Position numbers and translations under genes: made by a program. Shown piece by piece: positions 53,240-63,841 of a stretch of 64,000 bases of DNA (its first letter is position 1; every line of letters begins with the position of its first letter). Origin of the DNA: Didymella arachidicola. Its lineage: Eukaryota > Ascomycota > Dothideomycetes > Pleosporales > Didymellaceae. Location of the stretch: assembly GCA_016630955.3 (NCBI GenBank), contig CM049989.1, positions 186,001 through 250,000 on the forward strand, given 5' to 3'. The notes beneath the pieces were generated by a model. It had not been told where the DNA came from and did no database searches. It was given only the letters and a program-made list of their open reading frames with translations.

Positions 53240-54740
53240 TTGAGAGATGATGACGAGGCATCGTTTGACTATCGCTTACGCACGTCTTCCTTCTTCCATG
53301 ATAGGGTTGGTCGGTTCATGGACCCGGGAATGATGCGCAGACTAGCAACTTTTTCTAGATTGGAGAAATATGTAAGTGTCTCTGTACGTGAAACTCCCAC
53401 TGCCTGCCGCGCTAACCCCAGTTCTAGCGCGGAAAGCACGCACATCCTTCTAGTTATCCCGGGGTTATCTTGTTAATGTCAAGCAGTTGCTACGATTGCC
53501 TCTTCTGAGAGCGAGCGGAAATTCGTACAGCACCACAGTGGAAGTGCAAAGCTTGCTTGACCAGAACAACAGACTTCGTCCGCCCGGGGCCGCCTCCAGA
53601 AACATTTCCGGAGCTGAGAGCCGAGGACTCGCCCTTCTCGGATGACAGCGAGCCATATTATGCAGCAAGTGGCCTGGCGAATGTCCAAGAAAGGAGGAGG
53701 AGGATGACAGTACGAAGTAAGGAGGCTGCTCGTGGCGTGGACGCGAGACTTGAGTGGTCGCTTTCCTCGTCGACTGCGTTTATAGGCTGCCCGTACGACA
53801 TTCAACACTAGCTGGATCTCCAAGTGAGCCCCGAGTAATTCCGGACAAGCAGCTGATGCTCGCTATGTCCAAGAACTGTTCTCTCAACGCGAGTCGCTCG
53901 TAGCGGCCAAGCTTGGGCATCTGGTCTCATTGCGGAGACGAGGTTTGTTCTACACGAGCTCTCAAATGCAGCAACTTCAGATTCTCCAAGGCGGCCTATC
54001 ACACCACAAGAAAGTCCAGGCTCCCAGCGCGAAGGAGATGGAGGGCGTAAGTGACCAGAGGGTTACATCTCACTCCGAACAACACGAAGGCAGCAGTGTT
54101 ACGCCAGAAACATCCCAAACAGCGCCTGCACATATTGAAGAGAACTTCGGCTCGACAGAATTATCTGCAGCATCGTCTGACCCGGGGAATGATTTTGAGG
54201 TTAGAATCCCGCCAATCCCAGCCGATGGCGGCAGTGGCTCATTTTCTTATCCGTGCTGGTCTTCCCGGCAAGGGAAGATATCACACGTGGAGCGGGAAAT
54301 ACATGTGTTGTCAGATTTTTGTCTATATACATGTAGATTCTCATCATGTCGGATGGGAGATCATATGTTCCACAGCCAGGACGAGCGGTGGCTCCATGAA
54401 TCGCCCGAGCACCGTCTCGTCTGGCATTGTAACACGGATGCTCCCAAACCATATCACACACAAGAGGACTGACTTCATGGCGCACATGAAATCGGCACAT
54501 AAATCAGACCTTACGGAGGTGCAGCTGGAAGGTCTTGGGACAATGTTCAGGCGACCGTCCAACGAAGTCGCAGGTGTATGTAACCTGTGCTTCCGGGATA
54601 CGGAAAACCTCCAGGAGCACATCGCTCGACATCTCGAATGCATGGCTACTCTCACTCTGCACACTACCGCTGACTTCACCGGAGTGGGAAATCTCCTCAC
54701 TACGGTAGCGTTTGATCCCATTCGGATAAGGTGATGCTGC
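53240..54740 (+). pseudogene. Degenerate fungal C2H2-type zinc-finger protein gene
   Basis: Scattered frames match, in order, a large ascomycete family: SFDYRLRTSSFFHDRV (usually SLDYRLRDASHI...), CPYDIQH ending in TAG at 53809, then LVAAKLGHLVSLRRRGLFYTSSQMQQL (family: RLG.AIxxRRxFFKYRExH). The finger region reads SFSYPCWSSRQGKISHVEREIHVLSDFCLYTCRFSSC ... WLHESPEHRLVWHCNTDAPKPYHTQED and stops at a TGA at 54470. The family sequence resumes one frame over with FMAHMKSAHKSD ... VAGVCNLCFRDTENLQEHIARHLECMATLTL. The break is a 4 bp tandem duplication (GACTGAC). Some finger Cys are also lost. Not expected to give a functional protein. Confidence 0.65.
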
Positions 54741-55294
54741 TAGACTGACACTGAGGAATTAACCTCAAACTGTGGCAGAAACATGGTTCAACGTTACGCA
54801 TCTATTAGCAAACGAAGCAGAGATTGCAACAGACAATAAAGTTAATTTATGCACCAACCGGCACATAGAAAGTCCTCCACACTGTTGACTAGCAGAGAAA
54901 CAGGACAGTCGCTCGCATGTGGTTCACTGTTGAGTGGTCGATATGGGATCATGTTACCCGTTAGGAAGCTAATTGTAGCGTGGATCTGATGATGTAGGAT
55001 CAACGCGGTCTGGTCACCTCAATCGAGCCTCGAAGGTCTAAACCTCGAGCAACTGGCTGTGAACCTGAGCACTGAGCACATAGGTATTCCCAGGGATCAG
55101 CTGCGTGAGTGACAGCCGCAGATCCCACGGCTCAATGCAGGATTTTCCATGTCTCGGATGCTCTGCATGGACCTTATCCATGGACCATTTGGGGTTAGTT
55201 ATTATGTACGAAGAAAGCGTGACTCGCTTACAAGAGATCTGTAAGACTCCCGCAGTGTCAAACATCTCCAACAAGCACTCATCGATATCAAGAC
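54741..55294. other. Spacer between two pseudogenes
   Basis: About 550 bp; no coding resemblance. An AT-rich part lies near 54780-54860. Confidence 0.4.
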
Positions 55295-57320
55295 ATGTCC
55301 GGCTTTGGTATCGCTGGTGTTGTCCTGGGCGTGCTACCCTTGATATTCTTTGCCTCCGACTAGTATTCCAAATGTTTGCGACTTGAGCGGAAGGTGACGG
55401 GAGGGCTGAGCAGCTCACATTGCACAGCACTCGATTTTGGAAAGCATATTTGACTACCAGCTCGAATACGACAAGCTTCATGCCTCTTCGAGCTGACTTG
55501 GGCGTTGAATGTCGATACTTGCGAGGACGTTCTTTGTCCGCTTAATCTCCCACCTCGAGAGTTTCAGAAGTGGCTTCATGGGCCAGTGTCTGCAGAATAG
55601 GCGGATCTACTCCTTCGTAAGAAGCTCAAGACTCGAGTGAGCCGTTCGTACGATAGTTACCTCCATTCCACAAAGCAACTCGCGATAAACATCATCAAGC
55701 TACGGGAATTACTGAAGCTGAAGGATACGTTCATGGCAAGCAGAGGAAGCACTAGCAACGTGCTTCTATAGAAGTTTCTTAGCTGAGATGGGCGACTGAA
55801 GCCGGAGACAGACTACAGATTGACGAGGCTGAGAAGGCTCGTTTCTTTCAGAGTGTGAAGAGACGTATCTTTGGTGCTTTCAACGTCGACAAGTGCGACA
55901 AGCTCCTGGTTGAGATTGATCGAGATCTAAGAGCACTTGGCGAGTTGATAGGGAATGTTTCGAAATGTGAGAGACCAAGGAGAGTTCGACAACTGAGGAA
56001 CAACTCAAGCTACTGGATCTCCCTCCGCGACAATGCCCAGAGGATCTACGAGAGCCTGGCCAGCGCTTGCGCGTGGCCCCTTTCTTGCGGGCACCAGCAT
56101 CGTGCTAGTATACAATTGGAAAGGGAGACTAAGGAATGGGCTCAGACAAACCCGACTTGGGCTTCCGCTTCATTGTGTCCCAGGACAATGCTCAGCCAAC
56201 TCCCACGGCCTCAACTTGGCATGATATCAACATACGATCAGAACAGGTAGCTAAGTAAGTCACGTCCCTCCGTGTAATCTCAAAGACGCGTTGTATGTCA
56301 CAATTCCATATCTCGATTCACTGATGGTAGCTTCAGGATCCTGTTCTCGAGCAACACTGCAAGTCCCCAAACAAACCTCTTGTCGTACTAGGTACTCTCA
56401 AGCTCGAGTTCAGACATCTGCCACTGATTCGACGACTATAGTCATACAAGCGGCCCAAATTCAACCGCAGGGAAACGTGAGTAGTCCAAGGTTGCCAGCC
56501 TTGATCTCGCTGATGCCCAAGAAGAGTTCGGCGTCTTCTGTACCCAGAATCGACGATTTGTGTAACGCCCTTGTAAATTGGTCAGCAATAAACGAAATAC
56601 TTGGCTACTTTAAATACTAAAAGTGGCGCCATTACGTGCTCAAAGCGACTTCCTGCGCTCATCCATTGGAGATGAAATCTCTGATCGGTTTGGACCGGAT
56701 CCTCAGTGACAGATTGCGTGATCCTCTGGCCCCCAAAGAGAGGTAGAGTAGATTGCACCTTTAGACTAATCTATAACTAACCACACAGTAGGCATGCTTC
56801 AGCACTACAACTAGCACTAGCAGTACTTCAGTTGCACGGCACATCCTGGATAGACACATCATTTTGCACAGCCGACGTTGTGTTCCATACCGGAAAAACT
56901 GTGCAAGATGCTTCAGTACTAGAACCTGCGTTTGTTTCGCGTTGCATAGTTCGTAATCATTCGTCAAAAGTATGCAAATTCGCAGGTCGCCATCTAACCC
57001 GCAACGCGCTGGTCTTGGCTCTCGGTGCGATGCTCCTGGAGCTATCGTATGGAAAGCCTCTGCTGAGTTTCGCCCACCCCGATGAACTGGATGTGAACGG
57101 TAAAGAAGCAGTACAAACAGAGCTTCTAGTCGTCCAGCGACTTGTTATTAAGATGGGTTGCCGGGAGTCGAAGGAATACTGCCGGGCAGCTGCGTGCTGC
57201 GTGTCCGTTGATCTCGGTCAGCCTGATCACTCCAGTTTGGATCAAGACGACTTCAGAGCTGGCTTCATCACAAATGTTCTTGAGCCGTTGGGGGACGATT
57301 ACAGTACCCTGTTTTGCTAA
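55295..57320 (+). pseudogene. Degenerate DUF7580-family protein gene
   Basis: Starts with MSGFGIAGVVLGVLPLIFFASD, the usual N terminus of fungal DUF7580 proteins, but stops at a TAG at 55361. The same family then appears in pieces: KARFFQSVKRRIFGAFNVDKCDKLLVEIDRDLRALGELIGN, SYWISLRDNAQRIYESLASACAWPLSCGHQHRASIQLE (55855-56250), RILFSSNTASPQTNLL, IDDLCNALVNWSAINEILGYF (near 56550-56610), QLALAVLQLHGTSWIDTSFC and NALVLALGAMLLELSYGKPLLSF ... DDYSTLFC, with the final stop at 57318. Stops and frame changes between the pieces exceed what introns could explain. DUF7580 proteins are often near heterokaryon-incompatibility-type genes; their function is unknown. Confidence 0.7.
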
Positions 57321-57433
57321 GCCTATGGTCTCGAACCAGATGATTAGTCATGTAGTAGAGCTAGACCGAGGTTGATATATATAACTGTGTTCTGCTAGGT
57401 AATAAAGGTCAGGTCTGTCATCTTGCCTTCACC

Positions 57434-57865
57434 ATGGCAGTAAAAGGAGCAGTTACAAATCCCATCATGCAGGCGCATCTGCGTGTCGCCCGTCCCACTC
57501 GGTCTATCTCATCGCTCCTTCCGTTCTACACGACAGGCCTTGGCTTCAAGATCATCGGCTCTTTCGAGCAACACGCTAGCTTCAACGGCGTAATGCTCGG
57601 TCATCCGTCTCTGCCGTATCATCTCGAATTTACTGAAGAGGAAGGCCATGAACCTGGGCGATCGCCCACACATGAACACTTGCTCGCCTTTTACCTACCC
57701 AAGAAGGAAGACTGGGATTCGGCGGTTGCAAAGATGGAAGGTGCTGGCCATGCGCAAGTCAAGAGTTACAACCCGTATTGGGACGCAGATGGCAAGGGCA
57801 AGACGTATGAGGATGCTGATGGGTATCGAGTCGTACTGTGGAACGGAGGATGGGCTCACTTTTAG
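57434..57865 (+). CDS. VOC/glyoxalase-fold protein
   Basis: 143 aa, single exon. One vicinal-oxygen-chelate domain: MQAHLRVARPTRSISSLLPFYTTGLGFKIIGSF (first beta-alpha-beta), GVMLGHPSLPYHLEFTEEEGHEP, HEHLLAFYLPKKEDWDSAVAKMEGAG, and YWDADGKGKTYEDADGYRVVLWNGGW. His in AHLRVAR and HLEF and the acidic residue in the last strands sit where VOC metal ligands are found. Family members close to this (YycE-like) are uncharacterised small cytosolic enzymes or resistance proteins. A gene of this kind is complete and uses normal codons, in contrast to the decayed DNA just upstream. Confidence 0.85.
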   Translation: MAVKGAVTNPIMQAHLRVARPTRSISSLLPFYTTGLGFKIIGSFEQHASFNGVMLGHPSLPYHLEFTEEEGHEPGRSPTHEHLLAFYLPKKEDWDSAVAKMEGAGHAQVKSYNPYWDADGKGKTYEDADGYRVVLWNGGWAHF

Positions 57866-57911
57866 CTATGCAGAAACCGATCTGAAATTCTTGCTAGTCT
57901 TCCTGTCAGAA

Positions 57912-59769
57912 TCATAGCGTGTAGATGAACTCTGGGTTCTCCCTGTCCGTCAAATCCAGCCACTCCTGGTTCTTCAATTTCACGTAGTCTGGTGCTGCAC
58001 GGATCGCCGCTTTCTTCTTGTTCTGGCGGACGCAGTAGAAGTGAATGAATGCCAGGATTCCCAAACAAACTCCCCAGCAGACAATGATGGTGACTTCGGC
58101 GGGCACGTAGCGTGGTGCATCACCAGGGCGGAAGGTTTGCGGACCTGCGATGTATTAGGGACAAGTAGAAAGCAAAGATAGCATTACGCTTACCAATGAT
58201 GTTGCCGACACAGTAGCCGATCAGGTACATAGCGGCCACAGTCGTCTTCTTTGTGTATCCAGCCACGTTGCTGGAGAGCAAACTGAGCAGAGCAACGAAT
58301 GGAGTCGGACTAGCTTGGGTCAAGTAATAACCGGCGAGACGACCAGAATTGCTGCTAAGAGGTAGCGCGACAATCAATATCATCCCGAGCATGGCTGTGC
58401 AGAGGCCGATCATCGAGATGAGCACACGATAGCCGTACTTGTCACCCGCCCAGCCGCAAGCGATCAGGAAGATGACTTCAATCGCGCCACCAGGTGTACC
58501 GTAGAGAAGCGATTGCTCAGATGTGTAGCCAAAGCCGACAATAAGTTGTGAGAAGAAATTAGAAAGACCACCTGCTCAAAGTCAGAATTGCGTAGAGACT
58601 AAGGACGTCAGACTTACCATTGGGTATGTCAGCGATGAGCGCGTAGAAGAAGAACGCCCAGCTCAAAGGGTCTGTGAGCGCTTCTTTTAGTTGATAGAAC
58701 TTCCAATGCTTATTGCCAATTCCCTGCTGGTTCACTCTCACACGCTCGATCGCCAAAATCTGGTCCTCTTTGCTCAACCATCGGCAGTTGAATTGGTTGT
58801 CAGGCATGATCCAAAGGAAAAGGAAGCCAATGGACATAGTCAGCAGTCCGGTGACAAGGAAGATGATCTTCCAAGGCTCGATGATTGTGCCGCTCTTGCG
58901 ACAGCCAACAGCGATACCGTACGCAACAACACCACCGAAGATCTGCGCCCAGCCGTTGAAGCTGAACCATATGGCAGTGCGTGAGCCTTGCTCTTTCTTG
59001 GTGTACCACTGCGAGGTGAACAGTGCGAAGCCAGGCGTTACGGCACTCTCGAAAACTCCGAGGAAGAAGCGGATCGCGATTGCACCGGCGTAGTTCTCGA
59101 CGGCTGCGAAGCATGCTAGCACGAGGCCCTGAGTCATATCAGTATTCCATCATGCGGCTTCAAGAGGATGGCAATCACACACCCACATGATAATGTTGAA
59201 CGCCGAGTACTTTCCAAGTGGCAAGATCTGTAACAATCGAGTCGTCGGGTACTCCCATGCAATGTAACCGAAGTAAAACATCGACCCTAACCATTGATAA
59301 TGATCTGTCGTCAGGTTGATACCGGAAGCAAGCTTGTTGCTCGATGGGGGCAGTCGAAGGCCCATGACACTAGCGTAACTAAGAGTGGTTTTGTCGCTAG
59401 GCCAAGTCAGCAGTCCGCCTCATAGTTTCAAGAGGATGGCACTTGCAGATAGTTCAGTCCGTATACGATGCACATGATCTGCGCGTGTCAGCTTTTGGAG
59501 AGGAACTCATTCGGTATAATATAACTGACAGGCATCAAATGCCAATCGATCTTTCTCAGCAGGGCTTTGTTCTTTTCGGGCGTCAATTCGATCACCTGCC
59601 CTTCCATGCCCTCAAACGCCTTCATAGCAGCATCCGCATCGTGCGAATGCTTCAAGATCTTCTCGTCGAGTTTCTGCACTACTCCCGGCGCGACGGAACC
59701 TCTGTCGCTGGTGGAAATCACCTTCTCAACGCCCGGCTGCTGGAGGGCTGCTTTTGTTGCAGTCGCCAT
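57912..59769 (-). CDS. MFS anion:cation symporter, Dal5/Tna1 type
   Basis: Plasma-membrane uptake permease of the allantoate/nicotinate family, 535 aa, six exons: 59530-59769, 59447-59478, 59183-59396, 58618-59128, 58194-58571 and 57912-58144. Twelve helices are expected. Signatures: LNYLDKTTLSYASVMGLRL (TM1 loop), WLGSMFYFGYIAWEYPTTRLLQILPLGKY, IRFFLGVFESAVTPGFALFTSQWYTKKEQGSRTAIWFS (family signature), a central hydrophilic loop with WLSKEDQILAIERVRVNQQG, and GYTSEQSLLYGTPGGAIE. Exon 2 to exon 3 uses a GC-AG intron: CT|GCAAGT to CTAG|C, which alone gives NYLDKT. The long cytosolic N terminus (about 78 residues) and the tail are hydrophilic. Substrate unknown: vitamin, ureide or organic acid. 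Confidence 0.9.
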
Positions 59770-60671
59770 CGTGTCCGATTGGGGTACGTATAGATAGGAC
59801 TCGTCGCGATCAGGCGAGGGCCAAGATTAAGACTGTGGATGTACAAGCAACGTCAAGAGTAACGCCAACGTCCCAAGCTTTATGTTGCGGTCGCTAAAAG
59901 ATCGAGACGTTGACGACGGGTACGATTGCCCGACGATAACGCCCTTACATACCGAACATGCTGCCACTTACGCGCCGTCGACGTTCCCTGATAAGATACC
60001 TGGATAGGCTAGACGCTATCTGTAGTCGCCGTTGCCATAATGCGGGGTGTGTCGAGGTTAGGTGACATGGTGGGCGATCCGCGGGACACTGGCGATAGGT
60101 CAGACGTAGGTGATATGCAGATAGATTGCCGGATTAGGAAGCTGCTTGCAAAGGTGGTGTCGCAGTCCGAAGTTCGGCACATGGTGCTTGAGTGTGATAA
60201 GACGCGGATAAGTATATCACTTGGCGTTTTCGATAGATATCAGATATACTGCAATGCCACGCGCTGACTGTTGGTGTAGCGCAAAGGCTTTGAGGGGGGT
60301 GATGACAGCGGCAGAAAATCAGCCAAGCCACATGGGTAGTCAACCCTGGACAAGTGCGGCTTAGCATGCGCGTCATAATCAAGCATAATAATAAGTTTGA
60401 ACTTGCAACCAATTGACGATGGAATCGAGAGATGAAAGGTTGGTAACGATCTTTTCATGCAGTAGCTAAGCTAATGCAAATTCGTATCCTCATGACGGTC
60501 CCACATATGATGGGTTGCAATGCACCCCACGAAACTCCAGGCTTTTAGCTCCTGTAACGGTCATAGCCCCGAACGCCGCCCAGATGCAATTCGCAAATGC
60601 TAAAATATCCGCCGTGTACAAATAGCGTACGATCGACTTGCAGAGAGAACGAGTGTGCAGGAAAAGAAGGC
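59770..60671. other. Intergenic, tandem minus-strand genes
   Basis: Promoter of the Dal5-type gene and 3' region of the WOPR gene. No open frame with family resemblance. Confidence 0.5.
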
Positions 60672-62009
60672 CTATGACCTGACAAAGACACTGTTGAGCT
60701 TGTTCAGGGCGCTGCTATCTGCCGCAGTGCTGTTCTTAGCCAGACGCTCCGGTGCGAGATCGCGAGGGAACCTCGACGCAGTGTTGGGACTGCGACTGCC
60801 TGAACGAGAAGAAGTCTGAATGTCCTTGCTCGCGCCATTGGTATTGAGAAGAGAGGTAAGCGTGGGTAGAGGGCGGGAGGCTGCGCCGGTGGTCTCGGCG
60901 CCGTTCTGTGCGGGGGACTTGTCGCCGTCAGGGGTCGGTGATTTTGTAGTGCCTACGGTAGCAGCTGCACCGTTAATAGCAGGTAGCTGTGGTCCAGGCT
61001 CTGGTCCTGACGCAACAGGGGCAGGGGGAGGTGGGGGCTGGTGTTGCGCCAACTCAGCAGAAGATGGTGCGCGCGCTGGAGGTGGGCTGACCATGTGGTA
61101 ACCTGCTTGAGCGGCATGCGCAGCGTACAAGGGATGCTGAGCGTAGACGGGATGACCAGGTGATGTGTGAGAATGGCCAAGAGCCTGCGGAGGGCGATCG
61201 AGAGCATGTTGCTGTGGGTGGGGAGGCATGTAGTAGCCGGGTGGTGCATAGACAGGCTGATAGAAGAAGCCTGGATGTCCAGCGCGGTAAGGGTGACCAG
61301 GGTGACCAGGGTGACCAGTTGTTGGTGTCGGCGGGTACATTGGAATGGCGTACATAGGGGCCACGGGGCCAGGGTGTGCGTATGGTGAGGCGGGCCCCAT
61401 GGTGTAAGCTGCAGCAGCATGGGGAGACCCAGGCATGGGTCCACGGGTGACGGCGGGCGCAGCCTGTGTCTCAGCGACCGTGGATTCAGGGTACATGTTC
61501 TTAGGAGGCCTGATGTGTCGCAGTTGCGCGTCATTCGTCGGCTGGGGGAGGTTGTTGGAATTCGAGCGGGAGTAGTAGCTGATGAGGTGAAGGTGTTGGC
61601 CGCTGGAGGTTGTGATACTGAACGACTGCTTCATGAGACCGTCTGGCTTGTAGCGGTACCCATCTGGACCCTCACCATCCGAGTCACCAGTCGCGGAGCC
61701 CTCAGGAGACTTGCCGCTCGCCCTCTTGACGAGCGGCGGTGTTGGTGCAGCACCTCCTCGCTTGCCCTCCATCTCTCGATATGTCAAGAAGCTACCAGAA
61801 ACTCTGCTGGCGCTCCATGACTTGCCGTCTGTCCACCTCCTCATGCCGGCCTCGCGCTCATCCCAAACGAATACTGAGCCCGACTTGATCTGCTGGCGCT
61901 CCTTCTCTGACAGGCGACGCTGAACGCGTGGTAATATGCCAATACGGCAGGCTTCAAACAGAATTATCGCGTCGTTCGGTGTGCGAACGTGGCCGTGATA
62001 TGTCTCCAT
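60672..62009 (-). CDS. WOPR transcription factor, Gti1/Pac2 family (Pac2-like)
   Basis: 445 aa, intronless, from the ATG at 62009. The WOPR DNA-binding domain has two parts: METYHGHVRTPNDAIILFEACRIGILPRVQRRLSEKERQQIKSGSVFVWDEREAGMRRWTDGKSWSASRVSGSFLTYREMEGKRGG (1-90) and, after a Gly/Ser/Thr-rich insert, YRYKPDGLMKQSFSITTSSGQHLHLISYYSR (about 130-162). ERQQIKSGSVFVWDE and the ILPRVQRRLSEKER run fit the Pac2 branch better than the Wor1/Ryp1/Sge1 branch. The rest is Pro/His/Gln/Tyr-rich activation-type sequence with a GHPGHPGHP tandem repeat at the DNA level. Pac2 relatives act in cAMP/mating or developmental control; some affect virulence. Open frame upstream of 62009 is likely leader. Confidence 0.9.
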   Translation of the reverse strand: METYHGHVRTPNDAIILFEACRIGILPRVQRRLSEKERQQIKSGSVFVWDEREAGMRRWTDGKSWSASRVSGSFLTYREMEGKRGGAAPTPPLVKRASGKSPEGSATGDSDGEGPDGYRYKPDGLMKQSFSITTSSGQHLHLISYYSRSNSNNLPQPTNDAQLRHIRPPKNMYPESTVAETQAAPAVTRGPMPGSPHAAAAYTMGPASPYAHPGPVAPMYAIPMYPPTPTTGHPGHPGHPYRAGHPGFFYQPVYAPPGYYMPPHPQQHALDRPPQALGHSHTSPGHPVYAQHPLYAAHAAQAGYHMVSPPPARAPSSAELAQHQPPPPPAPVASGPEPGPQLPAINGAAATVGTTKSPTPDGDKSPAQNGAETTGAASRPLPTLTSLLNTNGASKDIQTSSRSGSRSPNTASRFPRDLAPERLAKNSTAADSSALNKLNSVFVRS

Positions 62010-63841
62010 TGTGAATGTGAGAGTAAGGTCAAGTGTGTCTTGGAGGATAAATGGTGGCCGCAGTCGAAAGCAGCTGTTTGAATGTGTGAGCAAGTGCTAA
62101 GCTTGCATCGAGCGCCTGAGTAGCTTAGGTTAGCTTGGAATCGCTTGCGCTGGTGTCACGCAGCCGACGTTGTGAAGGACCGTGGGGAAGCGAAGAATAG
62201 GGTTTCGTTGCCAACCGGGAAAGGCGGATCCCACTCAACACCAGCAATCACCGTATCTACCGGCAAAGCAACTGGCGTGCAGTTGAGGCTCTTACACCAT
62301 GGGCAAAGTAGTCACGCGTGCAGCTGGACACAGCTGCAACCCTGCACGAATGTGACTGCAGAGGGGTAAAATTGTAAGAACGGCACTTACTGGGACACTC
62401 GCAATGGTGGGAGGCTGAGCCGTGAGCTGCAATTTGCTTGCTATAAGTGGCCGGCTCTGGGGCGACAGCACGGTTGAAAGGCGGTGCGTGGAGCTCCAGT
62501 GACGTGAAACGGACGGTCGATGAAACAATGTATCAACGTGACAGACGTGCGCGGCAGTAGGCACTATATGTGAGCAGGGGGTGCGGTATGTCTAGGGCGG
62601 GCGAGGGCAGGGAGCAAAAAAGTCAGAGAGGAATCCACAGGCGCGGCGTGCACTCTTCATGTACGCTTCGGGGCTCAGGGTTCGCAGCGCAGAGTGGAAC
62701 CCTGGAATGCCAGACCTTTCTCGGCGCTCGCTGGGGTCTTGTTCTTGATCGACGCCCAGGCGTGTAGCGGCGTTAGATAGCGAAATAAGGCCCCTCAAGC
62801 TGCCGGGACAAGCTTTATTCGGACGCCGTTGGCTGCTGACTTGGGGCCGCTCACCCCAGCAGTGCGACCCATCAACGCATACGTACGCAACAATGTCGCC
62901 TTGTGCACTGCCATTACAGTCATCTCTCTAGAAAAGAACATCTTCCTCTTCCATTCGCGCGTGAAACACGGCAAACAGGCAGCAGCGATCTGTCCACATG
63001 CACCCTCAAGGCTTGGATCGCTGGCGCCCAGTCCGCTCGGTGCATGGCCTCGACTCGCAAACTGCTGCCAAGCTTTGTGTAGCCGGATAACTTTAAATGG
63101 CGCTACTCAACCTAAACCCGATCTCTGGTCTTTAACATCGACAAGCCTTTTGTGGCTTGGCTGGCCCACTTCGACCCCAGTTCTGACACCTTCCAAGCCT
63201 TTGCGCGAGTCCGTCGCTCCGTCTTGTGATCTTGGCTGCCGCTCGCGTGTGGACCAGCGCCGTTGGCTGCTTGAGACAAGTTGCCCAGCACTTGGCCCAA
63301 GACGCCTCAGAGCACCACCGCCGGCGCTCGCCCACTAGCTGCTGCTGTGCCTCTCGGCGCCTTGGAAGGATAAAAACACCTGCCAAACTCTGGGCAGACA
63401 GCTCCGCTGACCTGAGCGCTGCGGACGCAAGGGCAGCCTGCAGCGGCAGACTACGATTACACAATGTTCGGGAAGCTGACGAAAGCCTGCGACTCCGAGC
63501 ATGCCGCTTGCCCCTCCGATTCCCTGAATTTTCCGCACAACCTCACAGGTGGATGGCAGACCTAGGGGTTGTGTCCACTTGCTGCCTACGTGGTGGAAGA
63601 TACCGTGCCTATCTGTCCCAAATAAGCACATCGCGCCTCCGCTTCTTGGACAATCCGCTCGGCTCCACTGCAACGTAATTGACTGCTATTTTTTAGCAGC
63701 TCGCTAAGAGGCTCGGCCAGAGCATGCATCAAGCTTGGTGCCTGCGGTTTAAGCTTACTGTGTGCCACGAGGTATTGATTAACCACGCCGACGGTGTGAC
63801 AGGCCCAGGTCCGATAGCATTCCCGCAGTTGAGCAAGAAGT
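62010..63841. other. Gene-poor stretch
   Basis: 1.8 kb containing the WOPR gene promoter and 5' UTR plus DNA with no recognised gene. G/C-rich open frames on both strands at 62570-63680 show no domain-like sequence. No terminal repeats or tandem arrays seen. Confidence 0.45.

Noticed and set aside
57434..62009. Possible biosynthetic gene cluster (VOC protein, transporter, WOPR regulator; also SDR and amidohydrolase further left)
   Set aside because: No polyketide synthase, NRPS, terpene cyclase, P450 or tailoring set in the window; the genes look unrelated.
63226..63678. Open frames on both strands near the right end
   Set aside because: Cys/Arg/Ser-rich sequence with no family resemblance; length explained by GC content.
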